Shown: positions 1-10,638 of the stretch, one piece after another
Layout: each line of letters starts with the position of its first letter
How positions within the stretch are numbered: the first letter of the stretch is position 1
DNA from: Megalobrama amblycephala
Lineage: Eukaryota > Chordata > Actinopteri > Cypriniformes > Xenocyprididae
Direction: 5' to 3'
Assembly: GCF_018812025.1 (NCBI RefSeq)
Contig: NC_063046.1
Coordinates: 960,328-1,024,327 of the forward strand
Length of the DNA: 64,000 bases
Notes under the pieces: generated by a model
Told to the model about the DNA's origin: nothing
What the model saw: only the letters and a program-made list of their open reading frames with translations
Database searches by the model: none
Made by a program: the position numbers and the translations under genes

Positions 1-16
1 GACTTGACTTGACTTT
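1..16 (+). repeat. (ACTTG)n tail, probable 3' end of an L2 LINE
   Basis: The window opens with tandem acttg units. The same tail ends the L2 LINE copy at about 53085-53102, so this is probably the 3' tail of an L2 element lying outside the window. It is too short to be sure. Confidence 0.4.
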
Positions 17-530
17 AAACAGCGCTGGGTCGGGTCCGGACTCATCCATATTGTGGAAGGATTTGGCCTGATACACTTGAAGTACCACCATTTTGGCAGC
101 CTGGCCATCAGCAGCAAACGCTTTGGAGGCGAGTGCTGACGTAGTCCTGCATGGCTTTTGAAGGGTGAATGGGCTTTGTCTTCCAGCCGAGTCCCGTGGG
201 CAGGCAGAGATGCACGGTGACGGCCTCTTCCACTGGGGGGAGCTTCATGTAGCATCAGCACCATCGATCGTGGAGAGAGTGGCCGAAGAGGAAGAGGGGA
301 TGCCACTTCTTAGTGAGCTCCTGGTGGACTTCCGGGAAGAACGGGGCCAACCAGTCCAAGTTGAGCTCTTGAACAGCTTTAGTGAGGACTCGCATGAGCT
401 CTGAGTCCATCGGGGGCTGCACGTCATCAGTTTCTTTAAGCAGCAGAGGGGCGGAGCTATCCCCAGAACTCGCCTACTCACCACACTCAGAAGCGGCCAA
501 AGACATTGAATCCAATTCGTCCTTAGATCA
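17..530 (-). pseudogene. DIRS-type retrotransposon gag-like ORF, remnant
   Basis: On the minus strand one frame reads an acidic/serine stretch, then a segment with the words LTKAVQELNLDW and FFPEVHQELTKKW, then PPVEEAVTVHLC, and near position 20-110 a segment containing VVLQVYQAK. This order matches the ORF1 (gag-like) protein of fish DIRS tyrosine-recombinase retrotransposons. The related frame at 50131-50850 shows the same LDW and EVHDEL-SW pattern. At least three in-frame stops break it, so it is a decayed fragment. No RT or recombinase follows, because an L2-type LINE abuts it on the right. Confidence 0.65.
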
Positions 531-589
531 GCCACTCGCAGCAGATGAGGGGCGCTGATCTTCGTGGGTGAAATGCAGAGTGGGGCAAG

Positions 590-1112
590 ACTATTTAAAA
601 ATTTAAAAGCAAATAAGAGAAAAAAAATGGATCCTGAAATGTATGGGCAGCCAGTGAAGTGAGGCTAAAATAGGGGAAATGTGCGCATATTTGCGCGTTA
701 CAGTTAACAGACATGCTGCAGCATTTTGAACCATCTGCAGACGAGCAACAGAAGACCCACTAACCCCCACATACAGTGCGTTACAGTAATCAAGCCGAGT
801 GGTAACAAAGGCGTGGATTACTGTCTCAAAGTGTTGCCTCGAAAGAAATAGCTTTATTTTGGCTAGCTGCCTCAATTGAAAAAAGCTTGATTTAATGACT
901 GCCCCGATCTGACTGTCAAGCTTAAGGTCAGAGTCGATTTTAACCCCTAGGTTAGTCATGGTTAGTTTGTTGTACTGGGCCAAGGCCTCCACATCAACAG
1001 AAGGGGTCCCAATGGTGCCACCAAAAACCAACACCTCTGTCTTTTTTACATTAAAACTTAAAAAGTTAAGAGACATCCAGGCCTGTATATCGTCAAAACA
1101 TTTGGTCCAAAC
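590..1112 (-). pseudogene. L2/CR1-type LINE reverse transcriptase, C-terminal part
   Basis: The minus-strand frame 603-1076 encodes the post-catalytic region of an L2-type LINE reverse transcriptase. It contains the signatures [23 protein letters not shown] and SPILASLHWLPI, which also occur in the L2 copies at 51.4-52.2 kb and 56.8-57.6 kb. It is the downstream half of the element whose upstream half lies at 2836-3200. The two halves are separated by a hAT-like insertion at 1113-2835. The LINE stops near 590 without a recognisable 3' tail. Confidence 0.75.
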
Positions 1113-2275
1113 CAGTGTCGGGGTAGTTACTCAAAAAATTTAATTAGTTACAAGTTACTTCTGTAAATTGTAATGAGATTACTTTACTAGTTACTGCATT
1201 TGAAAAGTAACTTCACTACTTATTACTTTACGCTGTATCTGTCAAGCAGTGAGTACCATGACAGGGTCATCCGAGATGATATTTTACAGCGGATCGCCCA
1301 GGAGCTACAGTTATCAGGTTAAAAAACTCACTCTTGATCACGACATGAAATTTCTCTGTACTACTGTACAATACGTGTTGGTAGCCATTAAAGAAAACAT
1401 ATTTAGTTTCATATTTATGCTTAAATAGGCCTATTATAATGTTATTTTTTAATTTCATCTATTTGATTAAGTGGACAGCATGAGTAAGACAGAAATACAT
1501 CATAAGATGCGCAATACATCTGGAGACATGGAGTGGATCAGACATGATTTTGACCACTTCATTAAGTTTTGTAGAAAGCCTTTCTTTAAAGTGAATTTCG
1601 TTTTGTAAAAATTGTATCTTAATTTTAATCAATGTTTCATCAACCAACTGTCTTGGTTTAATAAAGAAGCAAATATATTCATGGATGCGCGGACGCGATC
1701 ACTTGCGCCTGAACAGGAGCGTGACTTGGCTAAATGAACCGAAACTCAGCAGCTGTTTGCCTCACAGACACAAGAAAAATATCTATAGAAAGCATGAAAT
1801 GTCTTCTTCTAAACTAAATAATTCAAAACGAAAAGAAATGGGCTGCTCTCTGATTATGTAATCCGAATGAAAAGTGCATTCTGCACATCCACTGCGAAGA
1901 TGATGAGAGTCAGTAATATATCAACTTCATCTTTGCAGCCGAACACTGATTTAGAATACATTAAATTATTAAAAAAAAAAAATTAAAATGTCACCTTGTT
2001 GTTTTTTTGTCAAATTCATAATCGTTTCTTTTGCCGGTTCTTTATGGCAAGCTTTATGCATGCGCTTGAGTGCTATATAGGCTAAATGCTAATTATAATA
2101 TTGTATTCTCTCCAGTATTTAAGAAATTGAATGTGAATAATCAACTAATCAATGTGATTAGTCAACTAATGGCTTGAACAGCTATAGTCGATGAGAAAAA
2201 AACTTATTTCACATATTTTCTATCCAGCATGTCACAAAGGGTATTCTGATTTGAGCTTGCGCTCCGCTCGCATGA

Positions 2276-2315
<40 letters not shown>

Positions 2316-2835
2316 GCAACTTTGTACGATTGTTTCGGAAATCGGTAGGTCGAAAAATCGTGTCGTATATCACCTTGTCCGTACGATTTTCAGATAAACT
2401 CACTCGTGACGTGTGCGTGGACATACGATCTTCTGACCATCAAAATTCACACCGTGTACGCCCGCCTTTAGGCGGGGTCGGCTGATGATCAGTGACTCCT
2501 TCAAATGACCGGTGAGCAGGATCTTTCGCCACAGGTTTTGTATTACCATGCTGGACTGACAAATGCTTAGACAGGTTGCTCATCAGCTACGTCAAATCGA
2601 TCTCTATGGCAACGGCACACATACAGGCACACGCATGCACGCACCACTTAAACAGACAGAACTTTACACACAGGCAAACACGGCTTGGGTAACGCAGGAA
2701 AGTTCATTCGTATAGTCTAGTAAAGTAGTGTAGTTACCAATATTATTAGTGTAATGCGTTACTTTACTTCGTTACCCAAAAAAGTAATATAGTTACTGTA
2801 ATCCGTTACTTTGTAACTCGTTACCCCCAACAATG
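1113..2835. mobile_element. hAT-like DNA transposon inserted in an L2 LINE
   Basis: The element begins CAGTGTCGGGGTAG and ends with the complement of CATTGTTGGGGGTAACG, imperfect terminal inverted repeats of the hAT type. Sub-terminal DNA at both ends is rich in GTTAC/GTAAC words. An 8-bp direct repeat GTCCAAAC flanks it at 1105-1112 and 2836-2843, the duplication length expected for hAT. No transposase-like ORF was recognised in the 1.7-kb interior, so it is probably non-autonomous. A CT/CA microsatellite lies inside. Confidence 0.75.
2277..2314. repeat. (CT)n-(CA)n compound microsatellite
   Basis: A run of ct dinucleotides passes into ca dinucleotides inside the hAT-like element. Confidence 0.9.
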
Positions 2836-3200
2836 GTCCAAACGCAGCAGTTAAATCAAGAAGCACAAGAATAACACAATCACCAGAGTCAGTAGCTAAA
2901 AAGATATCATTAAAAACTACTGAAATAGCAGATACTGTGCTGTGCAAAGTTTTAAAACCGGACTGGAAAATTTCAAGAATATTGTGGCCTTTCAAAAAGG
3001 CCATTAATTGACTGCAAACTATCTTTTCAAGGATTTTTGAAAGAAAAGGTAGTTTGGAAATAGGCCTGAAATTTGCAAGATCTACAGGATCCAGACCAGG
3101 TTTTTTTTTTATCAGAGGTTGCACTACTGCATGGTTAAAATTTTTAGGAACCACACCTAAGGACAGACTGCTATTAACAACTGCAAGAACAGATGGCCCA
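2836..3200 (-). pseudogene. L2/CR1-type LINE reverse transcriptase, N-terminal part
   Basis: The minus-strand frame contains NFRPISKLPFLSKILEK, FQSGFKTLHST and LVLLDLTAAF, the finger/palm region up to motif A of a LINE reverse transcriptase. The frame is broken directly after LLDLTAAF by the hAT-like insertion at 2835, and the rest resumes at 1112. The upstream part of ORF2, including the endonuclease, is absent, so the LINE was already 5'-truncated. Confidence 0.7.
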
Positions 3201-3357
3201 GACGTAAGTCAGTTTCACAGATGTAAACCAATCAGACTTTTCCCCATACAAACTTTTTTCCCCAAAGTTTTCCCCATAAGTGTCAGCTAAAGTGTCAGTT
3301 CCACACTACATGAAAGGTGATTTTCAAAAATCCATTATAGGGGCACTTTAAATCCTA

Positions 3358-3530
3358 TCTTAAAGGGATAGTTCACCCAAAAATGAAAATGTGATGTTTA
3401 TCTGCTTACCCCCAGCGCATCCAAGATGTAGGTGACTTTGTTTCTTCAGTAGAACACAAATGATGATTTTTAACTCCAACCGTTGCCTTCTGTCAGTCAA
3501 ATAATGCTAGTGGATGGGAACTATTTATTC
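3358..3530. mobile_element. Short non-autonomous interspersed repeat (AGGGATAGTTCACCC terminus)
   Basis: The block starts AAAGGGATAGTTCACCC and runs through text on TTTGTTTCTTCAGTAGAACAC. An inverted relative lies at 54712-54880, ending GGTGAACTATCCCTTT. I know this repeat as very common in cyprinid genomes. The class is not certain; it is probably a DNA-transposon derivative. Confidence 0.6.
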
Positions 3531-3534
3531 TCCC

Positions 3535-3727
3535 TGGCTTTTAACATTTCTTAGTATGTCATCCTGGGTTTCCTTTGCATACTGTTGATTGCTCATTTGA
3601 TTATTTTGTTTTTTACTTAATCTTTTTATTCATTGTGTGTTTTTTTTTTTTTTTTAATTCTTTATAAAGCCCTTTGGTCAACCTTGGTTGTTTAAATGTG
3701 CTCTATAAATAAACACTGACTGATTGA

Positions 3728-3774
<47 letters not shown>

Positions 3775-3775
3775 T
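3535..3775 (+). mobile_element. LINE 3' tail with (GATT)n microsatellite
   Basis: A poly-T stretch is followed by GCTCTATAAATAAACACTGAC and a long run of GATT units (about 3718-3773). Fish L2/CR1-like LINEs end in a similar way, with a short tandem repeat after an ATAAATAAA-like stretch. Only the 3' tail is present. Confidence 0.6.
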
Positions 3776-3893
3776 TAAACTCTAAAGCAAAATAAAAGAT
3801 GAGAAAAGAGTTTTGTCCCAGTATCTGGCTTGTGACTGAAATGATGAAATGATTCATGACTGTTTAGATGTTAGTGATGTTCATGTTACTTAC

Positions 3894-6800
3894 TTTGATC
3901 TGCTGGTTTCTTTCCTGCAAAACAGATCAAAAATATTAAGAGATGACATTGGATACATAAACACTCAACACTAACTCTTTTGAAATCTGTACCTGGTAGT
4001 TTGTGTCTGTTTTTGTACAGGATCAGCCCAACCAAACCCAGAAGAGCACAAATGAGAATGATAAAGAAAAGAGCCTTCCATGGATCTGATGAATCTGAGA
4101 AAGAGAAACCAGATCAGTCTAAACACCTTCAAAATGTTTAGACTTTTGAAAATCTTTTTTTTTTTTTTTTGGCAACATAAAAATGCCATTTGCAACCAGT
4201 TTTACATTCAAAACAGGATAGTCCATGAGAAATGGATGTGATTTGATTTTTTTATTGGATTGGATGTTTAAACAATGTCTCCATGACAGGTGGTTGAAAA
4301 GAGGGACTGATGTCGTCTATAATCCAAATATACAGATTTATTATAAATAATTTTTATAGCTAATAATATTTGCACAAAATGTAAATTAAAAGTGAAATTA
4401 TTAACCTCAAGTTAAAGTCACAGAGGAAAACATTCGAGGTGTTGGAAATGATCACAGGGCTGAAGTCCAAGCATCACTTTATATTGGCTATCCACAACTA
4501 ACCTGCTACGTTCTGCGACTTAAACATGTATGAGAATGAGTGAAATGTTCTCTGACCTGAAGAGATGAAGGCCTGCATGTTAATCCTACTTTCTCTTAAG
4601 TCTCCAGTCTTGAGAGACATTGAACATGAGACCAGTTGAGCGTCCGAGTGAGAGACGACTGTCCAGCTGTGGACTGAGAACATCTGATCTTTTCCACGAC
4701 TGCGAGACCCTCCTCCAGGATGGAGAGCCTTTCGCTCATCTGACGTCCATGTGACGTTCGGCTCTGGATACCAGCCGCTGGACTTACAGCTGATGTTCAC
4801 ACGTCCATCATCCAGAGGCTGTGGATACAGGACAGGAGCAGATCCTAAAGCTGGAAGAGGAGAGACAGATGTTCAGATGTTCTATATATTTCATTTATTT
4901 GAGTAAATGCATCTCTAGTGCAGTTGATTGACCATTTCTTTGGAAAATTTTGGCAGCTTTTCTGCTGCAAAATACTGGGTTTGATATTCTATTGGATACA
5001 GAGTTAGAGGAGTAGAAATCTGGAGGAAAGCCTACTCGTGCAAAAAAATAAGCAAACTATTCCTTTAAAAGAATGTAGAACCCTTAAAAATGATGAATTG
5101 TAGTTTTGGACTCACCAATGACTTTGAGAACCACCTCTCCACTGCCATATGCCTTTTCTCCACTCACATAACAGTGAAATGAACCTTCATCCTGAACCGT
5201 GAGTTTCTCCAGCTGTAGAGAGACGTCTCCATCCTTCAGTCCTCCAGACAGATCTGAGCGCAGAGTCAGTGAGCTTCGGTTCCTGTAGGATTCATCCTGC
5301 TCCTTCTCAATCTTCCCATCCTTATAGAAGAGAACAGGGTTGGCGAACACTTCACGGTACCAGCGGATCTCCAGAGCTTCAGCGTTCTCAGGAGGAGAGA
5401 TCCAGCAGGGCAGAGTGACTGTGGACCCGACATGAGCCACTGTCTGATCACGAGGAACCACAACAGTGAACGACGCTGAAAGACACAATATTCCTTAGTC
5501 AATAATGAATATATTACGCATTAGTGCAAATTTACTATGCATTAGTGGTTAATGTATATACTGTATTTATATGTATCTTCTTGCATAATGAGCGCTTGTA
5601 ACAGATAGTTTTTAATGTTTTATTTTCTTTAACCCTCAGATGGTCCTTGTTTCCTGTTTACACATGTTGTCAATATGATCCCAAAACTGAAAGCGTAATT
5701 GTAAAAAAAATATACATTTTCAATGATACAAATAATATTATTTTTATTTTTTTTGCTTCTCATCTATACATTAATGCTGTGTTTTGGGAGATTTTAAGTA
5801 CTTTTTTTATCTATTTACTGCAAAATTCCTCAACTACACCTTTAGCACGCATATGAAATATTACATTTTTATGAAAAAAAAAACCCCGAAACAAAACACT
5901 TTAATAAAGATGAAATATAAGTTGTTTCAGGATATTGATCTCGGTGTTAGAAGCAGAATTCTGCCATCTGTTGGTTAGAAAAAAGCTTGTAGGAATTAGT
6001 TTTAGAAAAAAAGGGACAATTACCATATCTGGCCAGCAGAGGCCCATAGAGATCCATTCATTTTTCTGGATGTGGCTTACTGCTCTTTTGTGATGAATAT
6101 TTTGTAAATATATATTTAAACATTAAAAAATTAAACATTTCAGAATTTTTTTGTGTGAAAACTTAGATTTTTGCATGAATTGTTGATTTTATTTGCCAAA
6201 TTCTATAAAAATTCTCTCTATTGCAGTAACACCTGTGTGTTTATGTGTGTTGTTTGTGTTTTTGTGTGCACGCGTGTGTGCGCATGTTTGTTGATCATGT
6301 TCATCCACATTTCTTTTGTCCCAGACCTTCGTTTATGTGTAAAAACTTTCCGATTTATGCATGAATTATTGATTTTATTTGCCAATTTCTATAAAAATGC
6401 TCTCTATTGCAGTCACACCCCTTGTGCTCCAGAACCAGATTGGATTTATGCTGGATTTATTTATTTTATTTGACAAATTAAAAAGAAAAAAAGTCTTATT
6501 TTTTCGCATTTCCCATTCATTTTCAGTTGGGGTCATATTGACCCCAAAGACAACATTAGTAAAAAAAATTATAAAATAAAATTGTACATGCCTTTAGAAC
6601 AACCGAATCAAGCCCAGTTTTTGTGTGTGTACAGATAGATAATGTAGGAAAAAATCACAAAATGTTATTCCACTGAGATGAAGGGAACCATTTTTTTTAA
6701 CTAAAGGAAAGTCGATTAGGGTCATATTGGCCCCAAGGACATGGAAAGAAGCGATTATTAAATTCAGGGCTTAAATAGATGGGGAGTAATTCGCATGAAA

Positions 6801-7146
6801 CAGAACAGGTGAGATAGAACTAATTAGCAGCCAAGAAGACTAACTAGAGAACTAAGAAAAACGTGAAGAAGAGCAAACAGATTGAATGAAAACGAAACCA
6901 GAACAGAACACACATCTGAACAATAGCAGGCCTGAATATGATCTAAATGAAATGCATCGCTTCATGTTCTTACCAGAAGTCTCTATGAGGAAATTCACCA
7001 ATACTGCGATAATAATCGACAACATTCCTGTGAAAATACAGACAGACTCATATTAAACACACTCTGGTGGATTTGTTCCCTCGCACGAATGCTATGATAT
7101 CAATAATGCACCAGACTGTCGAGTTCAGTGAGGAAACAAACTCACC
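3894..7146 (-). CDS. Gene A: butyrophilin-like Ig receptor, partial (no B30.2 exon in window)
   Basis: Minus-strand gene assembled by splice consensus and phase. Exon 1 is untranslated (donor after 7146). The leader exon is 6974-7027 with ATG at 7025, Ig-V 5116-5475, Ig-C 4557-4850, TM 3993-4094, and a 21-bp heptad exon 3894-3914. All junctions are phase 1. The product would be a type I membrane protein with two extracellular Ig domains, homologous to butyrophilins that regulate T cells. No 42-bp linker exons or B30.2 exon follow; a LINE tail, a short repeat and a broken LINE occupy the next 3 kb. The 3' end is therefore lost or lies beyond the window. It could still encode a short Ig-only receptor. 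Function is inferred from family only. Confidence 0.75.
3993..4094 (-). CDS. Gene A transmembrane exon
   Basis: A 102-bp phase 1-1 exon between a consensus acceptor (TTTCTCAG) and donor (GTACAG). It encodes a short acidic/serine stalk (DSSDPWK), a hydrophobic helix of about 21 residues rich in L, I, F and G, and a basic stop-transfer segment (YKNRHK). The same exon occurs in genes B (13644-13745) and D (44413-44511). The 21-bp exon 3894-3914 follows after a short intron. Confidence 0.8.
4557..4850 (-). CDS. Gene A Ig-C-like domain exon
   Basis: A 294-bp phase 1-1 exon encoding the membrane-proximal Ig domain of a butyrophilin-like protein. Visible marks are [18 protein letters not shown] (first cysteine and the GWYPEP-W motif typical of BTN and B7-family C-type domains) and [10 protein letters not shown] (second cysteine). 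An NVT glycosylation sequon is present. Flanking sites are CTCTTCCAG (acceptor) and GTCAGA (donor). Confidence 0.85.
5116..5475 (-). CDS. Gene A Ig-V domain exon
   Basis: A 360-bp phase 1-1 exon for the distal V-type Ig domain. It has [22 protein letters not shown] (B-strand cysteine, C-strand tryptophan) and VQDEGSFHCYVSG (the D-x-G-x-x-x-C signature), with an NRS glycosylation sequon. It is one codon shorter than the V exons of B and D, which have RHDQF where A has REVF. Acceptor GTCTTTCAG and donor GTGAGT are consensus. Confidence 0.87.
5620..6760. other. Gene A intron (leader to Ig-V) holding a MITE-like repeat and a local duplication
   Basis: AT-rich intron DNA. A word TTGGGGTCATATTGACCCC near 6530 and a related copy near 6715 look like pieces of a short DNA transposon. 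An about 80-bp block beginning near 6155 (GCATGAATTGTTGATTTTAT...) recurs near 6345 with few changes, so part of the repeat is locally duplicated. No exon was recognised. Confidence 0.45.
6974..7027 (-). CDS. Gene A leader (signal peptide) exon
   Basis: After an acceptor (TATTTTCACAG) the exon has two untranslated bases and then ATG at 7025. It encodes a hydrophobic leader beginning MLSIIIAVLVNFLIETS and stops in phase 1 before a GTAAGA donor. The near-identical exon recurs at 26133-26184 (B), 34082-34133 (C) and 62728-62779 (D), which supports this start. Confidence 0.85.
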
Positions 7147-7302
7147 GAGACAAAGACTCGTCCGGTAAATCACAGTAATCCGGCTGGTTTAGATGAATAT
7201 GAGCTGATGCACGCGTTCAACACAATAATACAGTCAAATATGAGCGATTAAATCCGAATCTATCGAATGTGCTCCTGGTTTTTCTTCCCTTCCTGCTCCT
7301 TA

Positions 7303-7313
7303 CTTTCACTTTC
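7303..7313 (-). promoter_or_regulatory. ISRE/IRF-like motif upstream of gene A
   Basis: On the minus strand this reads GAAAGTGAAAG, matching the interferon-stimulated response core GAAANNGAAA. It lies about 160 bp upstream of the exon 1 donor. Related motifs sit at the same relative place in B, C and D. Binding is inferred, not shown. Confidence 0.5.
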
Positions 7314-7354
7314 TAAAAATAGATGCGCCTGAAGCCACAGAATATGAATGGTCA

Positions 7355-7475
7355 ATCCACACAGATCTCGTCGCTCCGACATTGACGTGAATAAGGATTT
7401 TCCCCTTTTTTCCCTCTTGGGTCGACTGTAAAAGAAATAAATCTAGAGGGAAAGAATCCTGCAGTATGAGATAAT
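7355..7475. promoter_or_regulatory. Conserved upstream block, gene A copy
   Basis: The words CACACAGATCTCGTCGCTCC, GACATTGA and TCGACTG with CTAGAGGG-like text recur in order at 26590-26710 (gene B) and 63240-63395 (gene D). It is either shared promoter/enhancer DNA or simply part of the duplicated segment. No ORF is supported. Confidence 0.4.
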
Positions 7476-7479
7476 GTAG

Positions 7480-8690
7480 ATCAGTTTATGACATGACGAC
7501 ACCCCTTAACAACAGTGTGCGTTTACTGATGAATTAACAGATACGGGATGATGATCCATCATATAATCATTTATATTTTATTAGTAAATGTGTTCATTTA
7601 GAAACAGTAGAAACCTGAAAGCCACATCATTCGGCTCTTTTAGTGATGCTATAGTTTGAAGGAGGAGGAGGAGAGAAGCTTCATCAGCCTATTCTTGAGA
7701 AGATGAATCTGATCAGCTTTGGGAATATTTTTCATAGAGAAATCAGGGTTTGCATTTTGTTTCATTAAGTGAAAAATTTGAGCTTTAAGGTTTGGATCTG
7801 CTCCTAAATAGGGTTAGAGAGGGATTTATTCTTTATTTAACAATCTTTTATTATTAATATAAGTGTTTGGAGCTCTTCAGAGTTTTAAATTAAAATATGT
7901 TTCATTTTAACCAGCAAAAGTCCAGAATAGTGGCACTGGCACATATTAAGGAGAATACTTGAAAACCTGTGAGTGTGTCCATATTGAACTCTCTGACAGT
8001 ATAATGTGACAGTCAGTGTTGAATCTCTAATAACTGTGATGATGTTAGTCCAGTTTGTTTACACACAATACATGTGTTTATCAGCCATCTATCATCTCAA
8101 CATTCGCTTGGTCTCTTATATATGTGTTTTTTTTATCTTGAAACGTTTCGCATCAGTTCTGGTAAGAATTTTTAGAATGTTTAAGATCGCAGCGGTCACA
8201 CACGTCCGTCCAGCGCGTTTACATGGAAAAACAATGGAAAAGCCCCTTCTGTGTTAACGGCCCCTTATTTGTTCATTAATGACGTCATCGACGACTCGAC
8301 TTTAATCACATAAATGTTGACTTTAAAAAATCCGAAGTCATTCAACCCCTAGAACAGCGTCTTTGGACAGGTATCTCAAACATCAGGTGTCAGTCATTCC
8401 TGCTGTCGTGAGTTTCTGTTCTGCAGGTCTTTTGTGTCGAGATCAAGTTCTGTTCATCACACAGAAATTAGAACACTTAGAATAAAGCACACAAGTCATG
8501 ATACTTTCATGGTGCTTTTTCTCATTTAGTTTCAGCTCTGAACATGTGTTTGACTGAAGAAAGAAGGTCCTACAGGTGAACAGTGACTGTAGTCCCGACC
8601 GTAAGGTACCACAGCTGTGGTTGTTGGAGAGAGAAAGAGAACTTCTAAATTCATTAGAACTGAATTGCTTTGAGGTTTACAGCAGTAGAC
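7480..8690. other. Intergenic DNA between genes A and B, 5' part
   Basis: AT-rich sequence with no splice-bounded reading frame that I can tie to a protein family. The short ORF at 8006-8257 has no recognisable domain. I see nothing further. Confidence 0.4.
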
Positions 8691-9120
8691 CCACACAAGC
8701 ACTGATAAATCAGGACTTTTACATTGAAGTTCATTGTCATTTCATGTCTTGCTTCACCATATGCCTGCTTTCACTGCCTTGTTTATTATTGCCATAGTTT
8801 TTCTTGTTAGTTTCTCTGACGATTATCCACGCCCCTCCTTATCTTAGTCCGCCTCTGTCTAAATTCCTGATTCTGTCTAAGTTTGTTGGTTATTGTTTTG
8901 AGTTCCTTAACTTGGTGTTTATTTATTCTCCCATGGTGTTCATGTCTTGTCTTGTCTGGAGTTCATGTTATTGCCATGCCTGGATTCATGCCTTGCTAAT
9001 CTGTGGATTACTTCATCATGCCTGCAACCAAGTTTGTATTCATGTGACATTGTACATGTGTATTTTAGTGTGGAATAAACTGCTTGCATTTAGATCATCA
9101 CCCTTCTTCATTTGAGACAA
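8690..9120 (+). mobile_element. Possible LTR-retrotransposon remnant
   Basis: The block has C/T-rich, ORF-free text and a polyadenylation-like GGAATAAACTGCTTGCATT near 9070, followed by a C/T-rich segment. This is the usual layout of the R-U5 end of fish LTRs. No second LTR or target duplication was found, so the call is tentative. Confidence 0.3.
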
Positions 9121-9739
9121 CACAGCAGACATTAGTGTTTCATTAATGTCACTTTCCTTCGTATCTGAAGTCTCAGTGTTCTACTCAAGACTTGCATTCA
9201 CAAAAACATTTTTTGTTAAATAACAAAAGCATCAAAGTGTTCTTTAGTATCATTTACAGTATTTATAAAAAAACATGCATTACAAAGTCCTCAGTGTCTA
9301 TCTGTTAAAAATATAGTAGAATATCAAATGTAATTTCATGTTTGTTCTGCTGGGATTTCGCTCGTTTTTAAGTTCAAAATCACTTGAATTCGTCTGAGCC
9401 ATGCATTATTTGTGCATTATTAATGTATGGAGCTGACTGAAACACTACTGCCAGCCAGCGGGACATTAAAGACGAAGTGTTTGTCTGAGCTCACAGCAAG
9501 GGAATGATAATATCTTTGCGAGGGAATGCAAAAGATTTGGAAAAAAATTTTCCTCCCATCCCATTTTTTTTTTTTTTCCCCCCACTGCCAGATCACTTTA
9601 GGGGCTCCGTACATGTATGGCTATTGTGCATCAGGTAAATGTGGAGTCCTAAATAAAGCAACACAAAGATCAGTCATTTTGATAGCCAAAAAATAAAAAA
9701 TCTGACATATGAAAAATACTTCAGTAAACTACTGTACAC
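9121..9739. other. Intergenic DNA, no gene recognised
   Basis: AT-rich sequence with a T/C homopolymer tract near 9564-9583. No coding signal or known repeat was identified. Confidence 0.4.
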
Positions 9740-10638
9740 TTGATTTTATACTGTTATGAGTGTCATAGTATGTCGTTTGTTGATATTAACATCAATCTCA
9801 TTGTGTCTCTTATTAACAGCTACAGAATGGCACAGAAAGCAGAGAGCGCCACCTAGAGACAGGTAAGGAAAAATTCATCTCTTATGTTTTGATTCTGAGA
9901 ACATTTACATCTACAGGATTTTTTTTTATATTGATGTGCTGCTAAAACAGTTTCCTTCATGTGTCTTTCTTTTCATTTACTTCTCAATCTTGTTGTGTGG
10001 AATCAGCCTCATCTGTGTCAGACGTTACATTTCAGATCATTGTGAATTTATTAAATCAACACAAACTTCAATCAACCTGCAATTCAATGATCAGTTACAG
10101 TGTTTTATAAAAGAAAAGCTAGACCCCAAATTACTACAATAATCTGTTAAATATCAGAAGTATTTGGTCAAGGCACCTTTAGAATTTTTTTATTTTATTT
10201 TTTTATTTTTTTATCGCACATTTTACACATCACGTTTCTCCATCAATATACTGTAAAAAAAAAAAAGTACCAATTTTTTGAGCATCATATTTTGGGACCT
10301 TTTATCTTAAAGGGATGAAGATTTTTCCTGTAAGGCTGAAGATTTGGATTTACATTTATTCAAATGAGGAAGATCTCAAGCAGTTTTCCACAAGAGCCAA
10401 CAATATTCATGATACTCAATGCCAAGTTTAGAGCAGGACCACAGATTAGATCACAGGTTAGTGTAGAAATTAAATGCAAGAAAGTAAAAAAGTATACAGT
10501 AAGTTCCTTAGTTTCTGGTTGTGTGTTAGTGACAGAGAGGATGAAGAACTCTTTAAACTCTGATGTGTAACGATGGCGTCAGAGGGAAAGACGTAAGTAT
10601 CTGTCCTTCTTTCTGTTTGAACACACTGGATTGATCAG
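9740..10638. repeat. 3' flank of gene B, duplicated downstream of gene D
   Basis: This flank matches 35440-36177 in the same order, including the text around GCACAGAAAGCAGAGAGCGC, the segment ending TTCAATGATCAGTTACAGTG, and GTCAGAGGGAAAGACGT just before the B30.2 stop. It marks one edge of the tandem duplication that gave genes B and D. Confidence 0.6.
9820..9862 (+). other. Exon-like 43-nt block on the plus strand
   Basis: A pyrimidine-rich stretch ending AACAG precedes 43 nt that end in CAG followed by GTAAGG. The paralogous block at 35511-35553 keeps the same length and both splice-like edges. It could be a non-coding exon of a plus-strand transcript converging on the butyrophilin-like gene. 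No protein was recognised. Confidence 0.3.

Noticed and set aside
9420..9614. 64-aa minus-strand frame across the T-run near 9570
   Set aside because: It is low complexity, with no splice or family support.
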